Assembly (NCBI RefSeq): GCF_028201475.1
Contig: NZ_CP116383.1
Span: forward strand, 3,038,001-3,102,000
Direction: 5' to 3'
DNA length: 64,000 bases
From: Vibrio sp. SCSIO 43137
GTDB taxonomy: Bacteria > Pseudomonadota > Gammaproteobacteria > Enterobacterales > Vibrionaceae
The notes under the pieces are model-generated. The model saw only the letters and a program-made list of their open reading frames with translations, was not told where the DNA came from and ran no database searches. Positions 20,092 through 29,180 of this stretch are shown here, in pieces. How positions within the stretch are numbered: position 1 is the stretch's first letter; the number at the start of each line of letters is the position of its first letter. The position numbers and the translations under genes are program-made.

Positions 20092-20688
20092 TTAGTGAGA
20101 GCAGCCGCAACCACCGTTACCACCACCGCCACAGCAGCCGTCTTCTTTTCCTTTACCGTGCTCATGGCCTTCGCCACCACAGCAGCCACCTTCGTGATCA
20201 TGGCCGTGACCACCACAACCACCTTCTTTATGAATATGGCCGTGTTCAATTTCTTCTTCTGTCGCAGCACGGGTTGCCATTACTTCAACATCAAATGTCA
20301 GAGTCTGACCGGCAAGCATATGGTTACCATCAACAACCACTTCATCACCGTCTACTTCAGTAACTTCTACAGGGATTGGACCCTGATCAGTATCCGCTAA
20401 AAAGCGCATACCAACTTCAATTCGGTCTACACCCTGAAACACATCAGCAGGAACACGCTGTACCAGTGCGTCACTGTGTTCGCCATAAGCATCTTCAGGT
20501 GCAATTGTCGCAGAGAACTTATCACCTACTGTTTTGCCTTCCAGCTCATTTTCCAGACCTGTAATCAGGTTGTTATGACCGTGAAGATAATCCAGCGGAG
20601 CTTCATTGGTTGCCTGATCAACGACTACACCATCTTCAAGCTTTACCTGATATGCAAGGCTTACTACTACGTTCTTTTCAATATTCAT
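20092..20688 (-). CDS. slyD: FKBP-type peptidyl-prolyl isomerase SlyD
   Basis: SlyD is a cytoplasmic prolyl isomerase and chaperone that also binds nickel and supports hydrogenase maturation in E. coli. The 198-residue protein has the split FKBP domain (LEDGVVVDQATNEAPLDYLH near residue 17 onward), an inserted flap domain (about 70-130), and a His/Cys/Gly-rich metal-binding tail (about 147-198, with runs such as GGHGHDHEGGCCGGEGHEHG). The tail is long and repetitive. A YheV-like gene lies upstream. Confidence 0.96.
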   Translation of the reverse strand: MNIEKNVVVSLAYQVKLEDGVVVDQATNEAPLDYLHGHNNLITGLENELEGKTVGDKFSATIAPEDAYGEHSDALVQRVPADVFQGVDRIEVGMRFLADTDQGPIPVEVTEVDGDEVVVDGNHMLAGQTLTFDVEVMATRAATEEEIEHGHIHKEGGCGGHGHDHEGGCCGGEGHEHGKGKEDGCCGGGGNGGCGCSH

Positions 20689-20837
20689 GTCTGCTCCAAA
20701 GCAATCTGAGCTTGGCCTGAGTTTGCGTCAACCAAGAAGTACAATAAGTCCAATGCCGTCAGCCATTCGCTATCCGCATTGGTACTCTCCCGAAAACCGA
20801 GTTGCCACTATTATGGGGATGATTTAACGAAACTCAA

Positions 20838-21038
20838 TTATTCCGGCTTAAAAATACCGATCAAATCCTGTTCAGAATGTTCAGAATTTTGAACCGTGCT
20901 AGGTGTTCTCTGATCTGTATGACCGCATTCAACGCACTCGACCATCTCAATATTGTTCTCAACCCACCAGCGCAGGGCATCAGCAGCGGAGCATTTAGGG
21001 CACGCTGCCCCGGCAATAAATCTTTTTTTTATTTTCAC
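20838..21038 (-). CDS. yheV: YheV family putative metal-binding protein
   Basis: This 66-residue protein matches the YheV (DUF2387) family beside kefB in E. coli. Two Cys pairs, CPKC (about residues 13-16) and CVEC (about 35-38), form a probable zinc ribbon around the conserved ALRWWVENNIEMVECVECGH. It starts 31 bases after the kefB stop in the same direction and is likely cotranscribed with kefGB. No function is known. Confidence 0.88.
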   Translation of the reverse strand: MKIKKRFIAGAACPKCSAADALRWWVENNIEMVECVECGHTDQRTPSTVQNSEHSEQDLIGIFKPE

Positions 21039-21069
21039 TTACGACTTCCTTCACTATACCGCTTTATTT

Positions 21070-22869
21070 TTATTTCCAGTGATTATTGGACTGATTGTCA
21101 CTTTCCATGTCGCGGGCAAATACTTCTTCCAGCTCTTTTCTTGCTTCTTTGGAGCGCTGAGCCAGCTCTTTATCATCCATATGCATAGGCAGTAACTCTT
21201 CCAGCATGGTGGTATCCAGTTTTCTGAAATGCGCTTCTGCCCTTTTAGCCTGATAGGGGTGCATTCCCAGTTCAACCAGCAATTGTCCGCCTAAATCCAG
21301 TGCGCCTAAAAACGTCTCCCTTGAGTAGTTTTTTACTCCGTGATTGGAAAACTGATACGCCTCTGTCCGGCTACGAGCCCTTGCCAGTATCTTAAGCTTT
21401 GGAAAATGTTGCTGGCAAAGATGGATCATCTCCAGAATTTCATCCGGGTTATCGGTACAGGCAACAATCGCTTCTGCTTTATCAGCGCCGGCTGCACGAA
21501 GCAAATCCAGTTTAGTGGCGTCTCCGTAGAACACTTTATAGCCATATTTTCTCAGTAACTGGATCTGACTAGGGTCGCTTTCCAGAACGGTGATGCGCAC
21601 TTTGTTAGCATACATCAGACGGCCTACCACCTGACCAAAACGGCCGAAGCCCGCAATAATAACCCTTGGGTTACGGTTTATTACATCACTACTATCTTCA
21701 CCACTCTGCTGGCTGTTGATAGATGCTGCAAACCATCTATCCTGCAAAATCAGCAGAATTGGTGTTGTCACCATAGATAAACTAACTACCACCAGCAAGA
21801 AAGCGCTTAACTCGGCATCAATAAGGTTTTCTGCCTGCGCAGCGGTAAAGATAACAAAAGCAAACTCGCCACCCTGACTTAAAATAGCGGCCATCCGGCT
21901 ACGCGCCTTAGCTCTGGTACCAAATAACCGCGCCAGAAGATAAAGCACAATGGCTTTTACTGAGATTAAAGCAACAACTGCCGTTAAAACCTCAATGGGA
22001 TGCAGAGCCAGCAAGCCGAGATTGACCGACATGCCTACCGCAATAAAGAATAGACCAAGCAGTAGCCCTTTAAATGGTTCTATGGAGATCTCTAGCTCAT
22101 GGCGGTACTCACTTTCAGCCAGTAAAACACCAGCCAGAAAAGTACCTAACGCCATAGAGAGACCAAGCTGCTGCATAAATACCGCGGTACCGATAACCAG
22201 TAAAAGTGCAGCAACGGTAAATAGCTCACGCACACCGCTCATCACCACATAGCGGAATAGCGGCCTTAGCAGAAAATGACCACCTATTAGCAGAACGGCA
22301 ATTGAACCGAATGTTCTCAGGGAGTCGAACCAGTTTCCGTCTCCGCCGGCACCAGCCAGAACCGGCAAAATTGCCAGCATAGGAATCACGGCGATATCCT
22401 GAAACAGCAGAACAGCAAAGCCCGATTGACCGGTTTCTGAACCTGCCAGCCCCTGCTCTTCGATAACTCTCAATGCTATGGCAGTGGACGAGAGCGCCAG
22501 CCCCATACCGACCACCAGACTACTTTGCCACGAGAGGGAAAACATCATACCAATAGCGGTAATAATCAAGGTGGTCACCGCAACCTGCCCTCCGCCAAGT
22601 CCTAATATAGGACTTCGCATCTGCCAGAGCTTTTTCGGATTCAGTTCCAGTCCGATAAGGAACAGCAGTAGCACCACACCAAACTCGGCAAAGTGTAATA
22701 TCGCATCTACATCACTGATTAAACCAAAGCCCCATGGACCAATGGCAACACCACCCAGCAGATAGCCCAATACTGAGCCTAACCCCATTCGCTGCGCCAG
22801 TGGTACTGCAACTACCGCAACAGAGAGAAAGACAACGCTGCTTTGCAAAAAACTATCCGTTAACGCCAT
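21070..22869 (-). CDS. kefB: Glutathione-regulated potassium-efflux antiporter KefB
   Basis: KefB is an inner-membrane K+/H+ antiporter held closed by glutathione and opened by glutathione adducts of electrophiles, acidifying the cytoplasm for protection. The 599-residue protein has an N-terminal monovalent cation antiporter domain of about 12 segments (residues 5-380, with FAEFGVVLLLFLIGLELNP near 60). It then has a Rossmann KTN domain starting VIIAGFGRFGQVVGRL at about 403. It overlaps kefG by 17 bases. KefB versus KefC is assigned by its KefG partner and gene order. Confidence 0.93.
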   Translation of the reverse strand: MALTDSFLQSSVVFLSVAVVAVPLAQRMGLGSVLGYLLGGVAIGPWGFGLISDVDAILHFAEFGVVLLLFLIGLELNPKKLWQMRSPILGLGGGQVAVTTLIITAIGMMFSLSWQSSLVVGMGLALSSTAIALRVIEEQGLAGSETGQSGFAVLLFQDIAVIPMLAILPVLAGAGGDGNWFDSLRTFGSIAVLLIGGHFLLRPLFRYVVMSGVRELFTVAALLLVIGTAVFMQQLGLSMALGTFLAGVLLAESEYRHELEISIEPFKGLLLGLFFIAVGMSVNLGLLALHPIEVLTAVVALISVKAIVLYLLARLFGTRAKARSRMAAILSQGGEFAFVIFTAAQAENLIDAELSAFLLVVVSLSMVTTPILLILQDRWFAASINSQQSGEDSSDVINRNPRVIIAGFGRFGQVVGRLMYANKVRITVLESDPSQIQLLRKYGYKVFYGDATKLDLLRAAGADKAEAIVACTDNPDEILEMIHLCQQHFPKLKILARARSRTEAYQFSNHGVKNYSRETFLGALDLGGQLLVELGMHPYQAKRAEAHFRKLDTTMLEELLPMHMDDKELAQRSKEARKELEEVFARDMESDNQSNNHWK

Positions 22870-23434
22870 TCAGCACCTCTTGCTCATTATTTAGCGGATG
22901 TTGTAGCCAGCTGCGGAACTGCTCTGCATGTTGATAACGGTCAACATCGGAAACATGCCTTGCCCAGTGCAAGACTAAAGGCTCAATCCAGTGCATACGA
23001 CACAGAGAAGCCGTTAGTTCAAATGGCTGAAGTATCTCCTGCATCGGATACTTGTTATAACCCGAGGCGGCAAATGCTTTTTCAGCACCGCCAGTGGTAA
23101 TCACACTACGCCAGTACTTACCTTCCAGTGCGCTATTATCACCAAAAGCAAAACCTTTACCCAGTACCCTGTCCATCCACTCTTTCAGCAGCGCCGGACA
23201 AGAGTACATAAATAGAGGATGCTGGAAGACAATAATATCGTGCTCAAGCAGAAGCTGATGCTCATACTGGACATCAATAAAAAAGTCCGGATAGCGGGCA
23301 TAAAGATCATGAACAGTAACATGCTCAAGATCCTCAACTTTTTTCAGCATTATGCTGTTAGCCACAGAGGTTTCCGGCTCCGGATGAACAAAGATTAATA
23401 GAATTTTCGGTGAGGGGTTTTGTTTCTGACTCAT
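22853..23434 (-). CDS. kefG: Ancillary quinone oxidoreductase KefG
   Basis: KefG is a flavodoxin-fold NAD(P)H:quinone oxidoreductase that binds and activates KefB. The 193-residue protein shows the family pattern: N-terminal KILLIFVHPEPETSVANSIM and FQHPLFMYSCPALLKEWMDR (about residues 70-89), followed by VLGKGFAFG. It is first in the kefGB-yheV cluster and overlaps kefB by 17 bases, which fits tight coupling of enzyme and channel. It diverges from the ABC-F gene. Confidence 0.93.
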   Translation of the reverse strand: MSQKQNPSPKILLIFVHPEPETSVANSIMLKKVEDLEHVTVHDLYARYPDFFIDVQYEHQLLLEHDIIVFQHPLFMYSCPALLKEWMDRVLGKGFAFGDNSALEGKYWRSVITTGGAEKAFAASGYNKYPMQEILQPFELTASLCRMHWIEPLVLHWARHVSDVDRYQHAEQFRSWLQHPLNNEQEVLNGVNG

Positions 23435-23608
23435 TCCCTGAACTATTCCTTTAACTCTTACTGATAAAGCATCGGCAAAAGCTCCATTTGCTAACGCCTG
23501 ACAGAATTATGTAACCCTCATCATATCCTATTTTCTATAATGATCGACTTTTAATCGTATAACGCCTACTATTCCTCGCGTTAAACATTCCCAATCTATA
23601 AGACTTCT

Positions 23609-25531
23609 ATGATTACGTTCAGCGACATTCAGTTACTCCGAGGCGGTAAACCGCTTTTAGACCAGGCATCAGCAACCATTCATCCGGGCGATAAAGTCGG
23701 TCTGGTGGGTAAAAACGGCTGCGGAAAATCTACCCTGTTCGCACTGATGAAAGATGAACTGTCTATCGATGCGGGAACCTTTAAGCAGCCGGCCTACTGG
23801 GAACTGGCATGGGTAGCACAGGAAACACCGGCACTGGAACGTTCCGCCCTCGAATATGTTATTGATGGTGATAGAGAGTTCCGTAATCTCGAGTCAGAAC
23901 TGGCTAAGGCCGAAGCAGAAGATAACGGTACAAAAGTCGCTGAGATTCATGGGAAGATAGAGACCATCGGCGGATACAGTATCCGTGCCCGTGCCGCAGA
24001 ATTGCTGGACGGGCTTGGTTTTAGTCAGGATCAGATGAGCTGGAACCTGACTCAATTCTCTGGTGGCTGGCGTATGCGCCTTAACCTCGCGCAAGCCCTG
24101 TTATGTCGTTCAGATCTGCTGCTGCTCGATGAACCAACCAACCACTTGGATCTGGATGCGGTTATGTGGCTGGAGCGTTGGCTACAGAATTACCCCGGCA
24201 CTCTGGTATTGATCTCCCACGACAGGGATTTTCTCGATCCTATTGTCGGCCGTATTATCCATATAGAAAATCAGTTGCTGAATGAATACACAGGTAACTA
24301 CTCATCATTTGAAAATCAGCGGGCGCAAAAACTGATCCTGCAACAAGCCATGTATCAGAAGCAGCAGAAGCAGATGGCACATATGCAGAGCTATATCGAT
24401 CGCTTCAGATATAAAGCCTCTAAAGCCCGTCAGGCACAGAGTCGTATTAAAGCTCTGGAGAAGATGGAAAAAGTACTGCCTGCCCAATTCGATAATCCGT
24501 TCAGTTTTGAGTTCCGTGAACCATCAGCCCTGCCAAATCCGATTATCATGATGGACGATGTATCGGCCGGTTACGACGACACACTGATTCTGGAAAAAAT
24601 CCGCCTTAACCTCGTACCGGGCAGCCGCATCGGCCTGCTGGGACGAAACGGTGCCGGTAAATCTACCCTGATTAAGCTACTCTCATCAGAGCTAAAAGCT
24701 CAGGGGGGCGATCTCACCTATTCTCAGGGCGTTAAGATCGGCTATTTCGCCCAGCATCAGCTTGAGACTCTTCATCCGGAAGAGACGCCTCTGCAGCATA
24801 TGATGCAGATAGCGCCGGATAAAACCGAGCAGGAGCTAAGAAACTACTTAGGCAGTTTCGGTTTTAACGGTGATAAAGCACTGGATAAAGTCGCCCCTTT
24901 TTCCGGTGGTGAAAAAGCGCGACTGGTACTGGCCCTGATTGTGTGGCAAAAACCTAACCTGTTGCTGCTCGATGAACCGACCAACCACCTTGATCTGGAT
25001 ATGCGACAAGCCCTTACGCTGGCACTACAAACCTTTGAAGGCGCCATGGTGATTGTCAGCCACGACCGCTATCTGCTTCGTGCCACCACTGATGATCTCT
25101 ACCTGGTGCATGACAGGCAAGTTGCCCCGTTTGATGGTGATCTTAATGACTACTACAAATGGCTGACAGATCTAAGCAAAGCAGAAAAGAAAGAGGCACA
25201 ACCAGATACTTCGGCTAAATCCGGCATAAACAGCGCAGCAGCGAAAAAAGAGCAGAAAAGGAAAGAAGCCGAATTCCGTAAACAGACTGCCCCGCTGCGT
25301 AAGTCACTGCAAAAACTGGAAAATCAGATCGATAAGCTCTCTGAAACATTAGCTGAAGCAGAGCAGCAATTATCTGACACCAGTCTGTACCAGGACGAAA
25401 ATAAGGCTAAACTTAATCAGGTACTGGCACTTCAGGCTTCTTCTAAATCAGAACTTGAAGAGGTCGAAATGGAATGGATGGACATTCAGGAACAACTGGA
25501 ACAGATGCAACTCGATCTGGAGAGTGAATGA
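23609..25531 (+). CDS. yheS: ABC-F family ATPase YheS
   Basis: YheS belongs to the ABC-F proteins, cytoplasmic tandem ATPases that act on ribosomes. E. coli YheS relieves some nascent-chain stalls. The 640-residue protein has two ATPase domains without membrane segments. The first has Walker A GLVGKNGCGKST near residue 32, signature FSGGW near 150 and LLLDEPTNHLD near 170. The second has GLLGRNGAGKST near 344, FSGGEKARL near 431 and LLLDEPTNHLD near 452. A linker rich in Arg/Gln lies between them, and a coiled-coil tail occupies 540-640. It overlaps the next gene by 4 bases. Confidence 0.95.
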   Translation: MITFSDIQLLRGGKPLLDQASATIHPGDKVGLVGKNGCGKSTLFALMKDELSIDAGTFKQPAYWELAWVAQETPALERSALEYVIDGDREFRNLESELAKAEAEDNGTKVAEIHGKIETIGGYSIRARAAELLDGLGFSQDQMSWNLTQFSGGWRMRLNLAQALLCRSDLLLLDEPTNHLDLDAVMWLERWLQNYPGTLVLISHDRDFLDPIVGRIIHIENQLLNEYTGNYSSFENQRAQKLILQQAMYQKQQKQMAHMQSYIDRFRYKASKARQAQSRIKALEKMEKVLPAQFDNPFSFEFREPSALPNPIIMMDDVSAGYDDTLILEKIRLNLVPGSRIGLLGRNGAGKSTLIKLLSSELKAQGGDLTYSQGVKIGYFAQHQLETLHPEETPLQHMMQIAPDKTEQELRNYLGSFGFNGDKALDKVAPFSGGEKARLVLALIVWQKPNLLLLDEPTNHLDLDMRQALTLALQTFEGAMVIVSHDRYLLRATTDDLYLVHDRQVAPFDGDLNDYYKWLTDLSKAEKKEAQPDTSAKSGINSAAAKKEQKRKEAEFRKQTAPLRKSLQKLENQIDKLSETLAEAEQQLSDTSLYQDENKAKLNQVLALQASSKSELEEVEMEWMDIQEQLEQMQLDLESE

Positions 25532-25992
25532 CAAAAAACGCTTCTATATCTCTGACACTGGAACGTCTCTGGCAGTTTAGCCTGCAGTATTATAGTGTGC
25601 GCGGGATTAAAGAAGCGTGTTTATCCCTACAGAACAAATATCACGGCAATGTAAACCTGCTGCTGTTACTCAAGTGGCTGGATGAACAGCAGCTCAGTTT
25701 TGCAGGAGAGAGCTGGCATAAAATACAACACGCCCTTAGCAGAAGTGAATCCCTACTGCTGCACTATCGTGAATTAAGAAAACAGTATAAAACTCACCTG
25801 CCTGACACCCTTTACAGAAAATCTCTTGAGTTTGAGCTAATGCTGGAAAAGCAGCAGCAATCCGATCTGGTCGACTGTATCAATTCCATAGCCTTAACTG
25901 AGAATAAAGGGCTACCAATGACTCAGCTCTATTGTCAGCAGTTAGGTGCCGATAGTCTCGCTGAAGAGTTTACCGCCAGAGACAGCCAGTAG
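25528..25992 (+). CDS. TIGR02444/DUF2390 family protein
   Basis: I recognise this 154-residue protein as the TIGR02444 (DUF2390) family, conserved in vibrios and pseudomonads, with no known function. Features include LERLWQFSLQYYSVRGIKEA near the start and NLLLLLKWLDEQQLSF, both typical of the family. It is predicted helical and cytoplasmic. The start overlaps the yheS stop by 4 bases (ATGA), so its synthesis is coupled to the ABC-F ATPase. Confidence 0.82.
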   Translation: MTKNASISLTLERLWQFSLQYYSVRGIKEACLSLQNKYHGNVNLLLLLKWLDEQQLSFAGESWHKIQHALSRSESLLLHYRELRKQYKTHLPDTLYRKSLEFELMLEKQQQSDLVDCINSIALTENKGLPMTQLYCQQLGADSLAEEFTARDSQ

Positions 25993-26123
25993 CCTTTTGA
26001 TTTATCTTGTTCAGACTTAAGTGAGTGCTTGCATTAGCTTCATCATTAAATCAAGCTGGAGCTTAATAGGGACAAGACGGATAAAAATCGCTGCCTGACA
26101 GCAGCCCTGTAAGTGAAAAAACC

Positions 26124-27113
26124 ATGACAAATTTCTCCCCCGTTGCCGGACTGACTAATCCGCACTTTCAAACCATACTGCCTCGATTAATTCGCAGGAA
26201 ACCTCTTTTTAAACCTTGCTGGCAGACACTTGAGCTGGAAGACGGCGATTTTGTTGATCTTGCATGGAGCGAAGATTGGCAGACTGAACAAGCCGCTAAA
26301 AAACCTATTTTTGTGCTATTTCATGGGCTGGAAGGCAGCTTTGACAGCCCCTACGCAAATGGCCTGATGCACGCTTTCTCCAAGAGAGGCTGGCTGTCAG
26401 TAATGATGCACTTTCGTGTTTGCAGCGGAAGGCCAAACCGTCATGCGCGTGCTTACCATTCAGGTGAAGTGAAAGACGCCCGCCACTTTCTGAAGCATCT
26501 GAACACCCTGTTTCCAGATCAACCCAAAGTAGCGGTAGGTATCTCTCTTGGTGGCAATATGCTGGTGAACTATCTGGCCACATATAAGGATGAACCACTG
26601 CTGGGTGCAGCAACCGTTGTCTCAGCTCCTTTGGATTTAGCCGCCTGTTCCAGTCGCATTGAACAGGGCTTTTCAAAGGTTTACCGTAACTATCTTTTAA
26701 CTTCCCTGAAGAAGAATGCGCTGCTTAAAGAGCACAAGCTGAAATCTGCCATTGGAATCGAGGCGCCACATATTAAGTCCATTCAGACCCTATACGGTTT
26801 TGATGATTTGATTACCGCACCGCTACACGGCTTTGATAACGCTGACGACTATTACCAGCGCTGCTCAGGGATAAAGGTACTGAACCAGGTTACTGTTCCG
26901 CTGCAGGTAATTCACTCCGGTGACGATCCGTTTATGACGGCGGCCGTTATCCCGCAGTTCCGTTTAAACGACAATATTCACTACAGGCTGTTAAAACAGG
27001 GCGGTCATGTCGGTTTTATTTCCGGTACCCTGTCCCGTCCCAGATTCTGGTTAGAGGAACATCTGCCGGATTACTACCAACACTTTATCTCATCAATCAG
27101 TGAGGATGTATGA
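26124..27113 (+). CDS. yheT: YheT family alpha/beta hydrolase
   Basis: YheT is a putative esterase/hydrolase of the AB-hydrolase superfamily (UPF0017). The 329-residue protein starts [20 protein letters not shown]. It shows an oxyanion-side motif [17 protein letters not shown], the nucleophile elbow [10 protein letters not shown] (Ser about residue 142), an acid in HSGDDPF (about 266) and the catalytic His in GGHVGF (about 295). The substrate is unknown. It overlaps yheU by 4 bases. The order yheS-yheT-yheU-prkB is as in E. coli. Confidence 0.92.
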   Translation: MTNFSPVAGLTNPHFQTILPRLIRRKPLFKPCWQTLELEDGDFVDLAWSEDWQTEQAAKKPIFVLFHGLEGSFDSPYANGLMHAFSKRGWLSVMMHFRVCSGRPNRHARAYHSGEVKDARHFLKHLNTLFPDQPKVAVGISLGGNMLVNYLATYKDEPLLGAATVVSAPLDLAACSSRIEQGFSKVYRNYLLTSLKKNALLKEHKLKSAIGIEAPHIKSIQTLYGFDDLITAPLHGFDNADDYYQRCSGIKVLNQVTVPLQVIHSGDDPFMTAAVIPQFRLNDNIHYRLLKQGGHVGFISGTLSRPRFWLEEHLPDYYQHFISSISEDV

Positions 27114-27322
27114 TTGTTCCATGGCAACAAATTGACCCGGAAACCCTGACAAACTTAATTAAAGAGTATGTGCTGCGTGAAGGCACCGACTATGGTGCTG
27201 AAGAGGCCATGCTGGAAGACAAAATTGAACAAGTAAAAACACTTCTGCAGTCAGGAGAAGCGGTTATTCTCTTTTCAGAACTGCACGAAACTGTAGACAT
27301 TAAGTTAAAGCGTGAACTTTGA
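27110..27322 (+). CDS. yheU: YheU family protein
   Basis: This 70-residue protein matches YheU (UPF0270), with [20 protein letters not shown] at the start and [20 protein letters not shown] in the middle, both diagnostic for the family. Its function is unknown. It overlaps the yheT stop by 4 bases. Confidence 0.94.
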   Translation: MIVPWQQIDPETLTNLIKEYVLREGTDYGAEEAMLEDKIEQVKTLLQSGEAVILFSELHETVDIKLKREL

Positions 27323-27389
27323 TTGTTTATTAATTAGCCCTATTTTCATACACTAACGTCAGTGAGTTAGTAAACCGACAAGGAATGTC

Positions 27390-28259
27390 ATGTCAGCAAA
27401 ACATCCAATCATCGCGGTAACCGGTTCTTCCGGTGCAGGCACAACCACCACCTCAGAAGCATTCAGAAAAATGTTCAGCATGATGGACATTAAGCCTGCC
27501 TGGGTTGAGGGAGATAGCTTCCACCGTTTTACCCGCCCGGAAATGGATATCGAGATCCGTAAAGCCAAGGAACAGGGAAAGCACATTAGTTACTTTGGCC
27601 CTGAGGCGAATGATTTTCCTGCACTGGAAAAATTCTTCCGTAAGTTTGGCGACGAGGGAACAGGACAAGTCCGGCGCTATCTGCACTCATTTGATGAAGC
27701 AGTTCCCTATAATCAGATGCCGGGAACCTTCACCCCTTGGCAAGAGTTGCCGGAAGAGAGCGATGTACTGTTTTATGAAGGGCTGCACGGCGGGGTAAAA
27801 GACGGTGATGTGAATGTCTCTCAGCATGTCGACCTGCTTATCGGCATGGTTCCTATTGTAAACCTTGAGTGGATACAAAAATTTGTCCGCGATACCCGCG
27901 ACAGAGGCCACTCCCGCGAAGCCGTAACTGACTCTATCGTGCGTTCAATGGATGATTACCTGAACTATATTACCCCTCAGTTTTCGCGCACTCATATTAA
28001 TTTTCAGCGGGTTCCGACTGTAGATACTTCTAACCCGCTCAATGCCAAAGGTATTCCTAGTTTAGATGAAAGCTTTGTGGTGATCAGGCTGCGGGGAATG
28101 AAAAATGTCGACTTTCCTTACCTTCTGGCAATGATCGATGGCTCATTTATGTCACGGCATAATACGCTGGTGGTACCGGGCGGTAAAATGAGCTTTGCCA
28201 TGGAACTGATAATCCGGCCGGTACTGCAACAGTTAATCGAAACGGGCAAAATCGGCTAA
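27390..28259 (+). CDS. prkB: Phosphoribulokinase-like protein PrkB
   Basis: PrkB belongs to the phosphoribulokinase family of P-loop kinases that phosphorylate ribulose 5-phosphate. The 289-residue protein has Walker A GSSGAGTT at residues 12-19, the acidic switch VEGDSFHRFTRPEMD at about 40-54 and FYEGLHGG at about 129-136. No RuBisCO gene is in the window, and E. coli also keeps prkB without a Calvin cycle, so the physiological role is unresolved. It lies between yheU and crp. Confidence 0.92.
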   Translation: MSAKHPIIAVTGSSGAGTTTTSEAFRKMFSMMDIKPAWVEGDSFHRFTRPEMDIEIRKAKEQGKHISYFGPEANDFPALEKFFRKFGDEGTGQVRRYLHSFDEAVPYNQMPGTFTPWQELPEESDVLFYEGLHGGVKDGDVNVSQHVDLLIGMVPIVNLEWIQKFVRDTRDRGHSREAVTDSIVRSMDDYLNYITPQFSRTHINFQRVPTVDTSNPLNAKGIPSLDESFVVIRLRGMKNVDFPYLLAMIDGSFMSRHNTLVVPGGKMSFAMELIIRPVLQQLIETGKIG

Positions 28260-28292
28260 AAAACAGCCGATAATGCATTTTCCTTCTAATAC

Positions 28293-28308
28293 CGTGATCA
28301 TGTGCACG
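28293..28308. promoter_or_regulatory. Possible CRP site upstream of crp
   Basis: CGTGA-TCATGT-GCACG matches the CRP consensus TGTGA-N6-TCACA at 7 of 10 positions and sits inside a perfect ACCGTG/CACGGT inverted repeat (28291-28310). It is about 190 bases before crp. Autoregulation of crp is known in E. coli; here it is inferred. Confidence 0.4.
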
Positions 28309-28498
28309 GTTTTGCTTAACAAATCGCAATTTGAGGGCGATCAAAATCAAGAAATCGTCTGCAAAAAAGGATACTATTCTTAACCGATATAGAAGTAGCT
28401 TGCAGCTTTGCATAAGAAAACCTATGCTAACTTCACCAATTTGGCGAGGCAGCAAAGGACGCTGCTGAATAGACCCTGCATAAAATAGTGAGATAATT

Positions 28499-29131
28499 AT
28501 GGTTCTAGGTAAACCTCAAACCGATCCAACATTAGAATGGTTTCTTTCACACTGTCATATCCATAAATACCCTTCAAAGAGCACGCTGATTCACGCTGGT
28601 GAGAAAGCGGAAACTTTGTATTACATTGTGAAAGGCTCTGTAGCTGTGCTTATCAAGGATGAAGAAGGAAAAGAGATGATTCTTTCCTACCTGAATCAAG
28701 GTGACTTCATCGGTGAACTCAGTCTATTTGCAGAAGAACAAGACCGTACTGCTTGGGTACGTGCTAAATCCCCATGTGAAGTAGCCGAAATTTCATTTAA
28801 GAAATTCCGTCAGCTGATTCAGGTTAACCCTGATATCCTGATGCGCCTTTCTGCACAGATGGCTAACCGTCTACAGGTTACCAGCCAGAAAGTAGGTGAC
28901 CTGGCATTCCTAGATGTAACTGGTCGCATCGCTCAGACGCTACTTAACCTAGCCAAACAACCTGATGCAATGACACACCCGGACGGTATGCAGATTAAGA
29001 TTACCCGTCAGGAAATTGGTCAAATCGTAGGTTGTTCACGTGAAACCGTAGGCCGTATCCTTAAGATGCTGGAAGAGCAGAACCTTATCTCTGCTCACGG
29101 TAAAACCATTGTGGTTTACGGAACACGATAA
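28499..29131 (+). CDS. crp: cAMP receptor protein CRP
   Basis: CRP is the global cAMP-dependent regulator of carbon use. In vibrios it also affects competence, virulence and quorum sensing. The 210-residue protein has the cyclic-nucleotide domain with the cassette [16 protein letters not shown] (Arg83 and Thr84 contact the cAMP phosphate). The C-terminal helix-turn-helix [20 protein letters not shown] (about residues 170-189) has the RE..R contact residues of E. coli CRP. Start [20 protein letters not shown] is conserved. Confidence 0.98.
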   Translation: MVLGKPQTDPTLEWFLSHCHIHKYPSKSTLIHAGEKAETLYYIVKGSVAVLIKDEEGKEMILSYLNQGDFIGELSLFAEEQDRTAWVRAKSPCEVAEISFKKFRQLIQVNPDILMRLSAQMANRLQVTSQKVGDLAFLDVTGRIAQTLLNLAKQPDAMTHPDGMQIKITRQEIGQIVGCSRETVGRILKMLEEQNLISAHGKTIVVYGTR

Positions 29132-29152
29132 AACCTCTGGCTTATCCCTTTT

Positions 29153-29180
29153 AAAACGCAGCGAAAGCTGCGTTTTTTAT
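29153..29180 (+). terminator. Terminator of crp
   Basis: An AACGCAGC-GAAA-GCTGCGTT stem is followed by T6 and ATTTT. It touches the 3' end of the convergent DUF1501 gene. Confidence 0.88.

Noticed and set aside
20092..20250. Glycine/histidine repeats in the slyD 3' end as a possible DNA repeat element
   Set aside because: The repetition is explained by the known metal-binding tail of SlyD.
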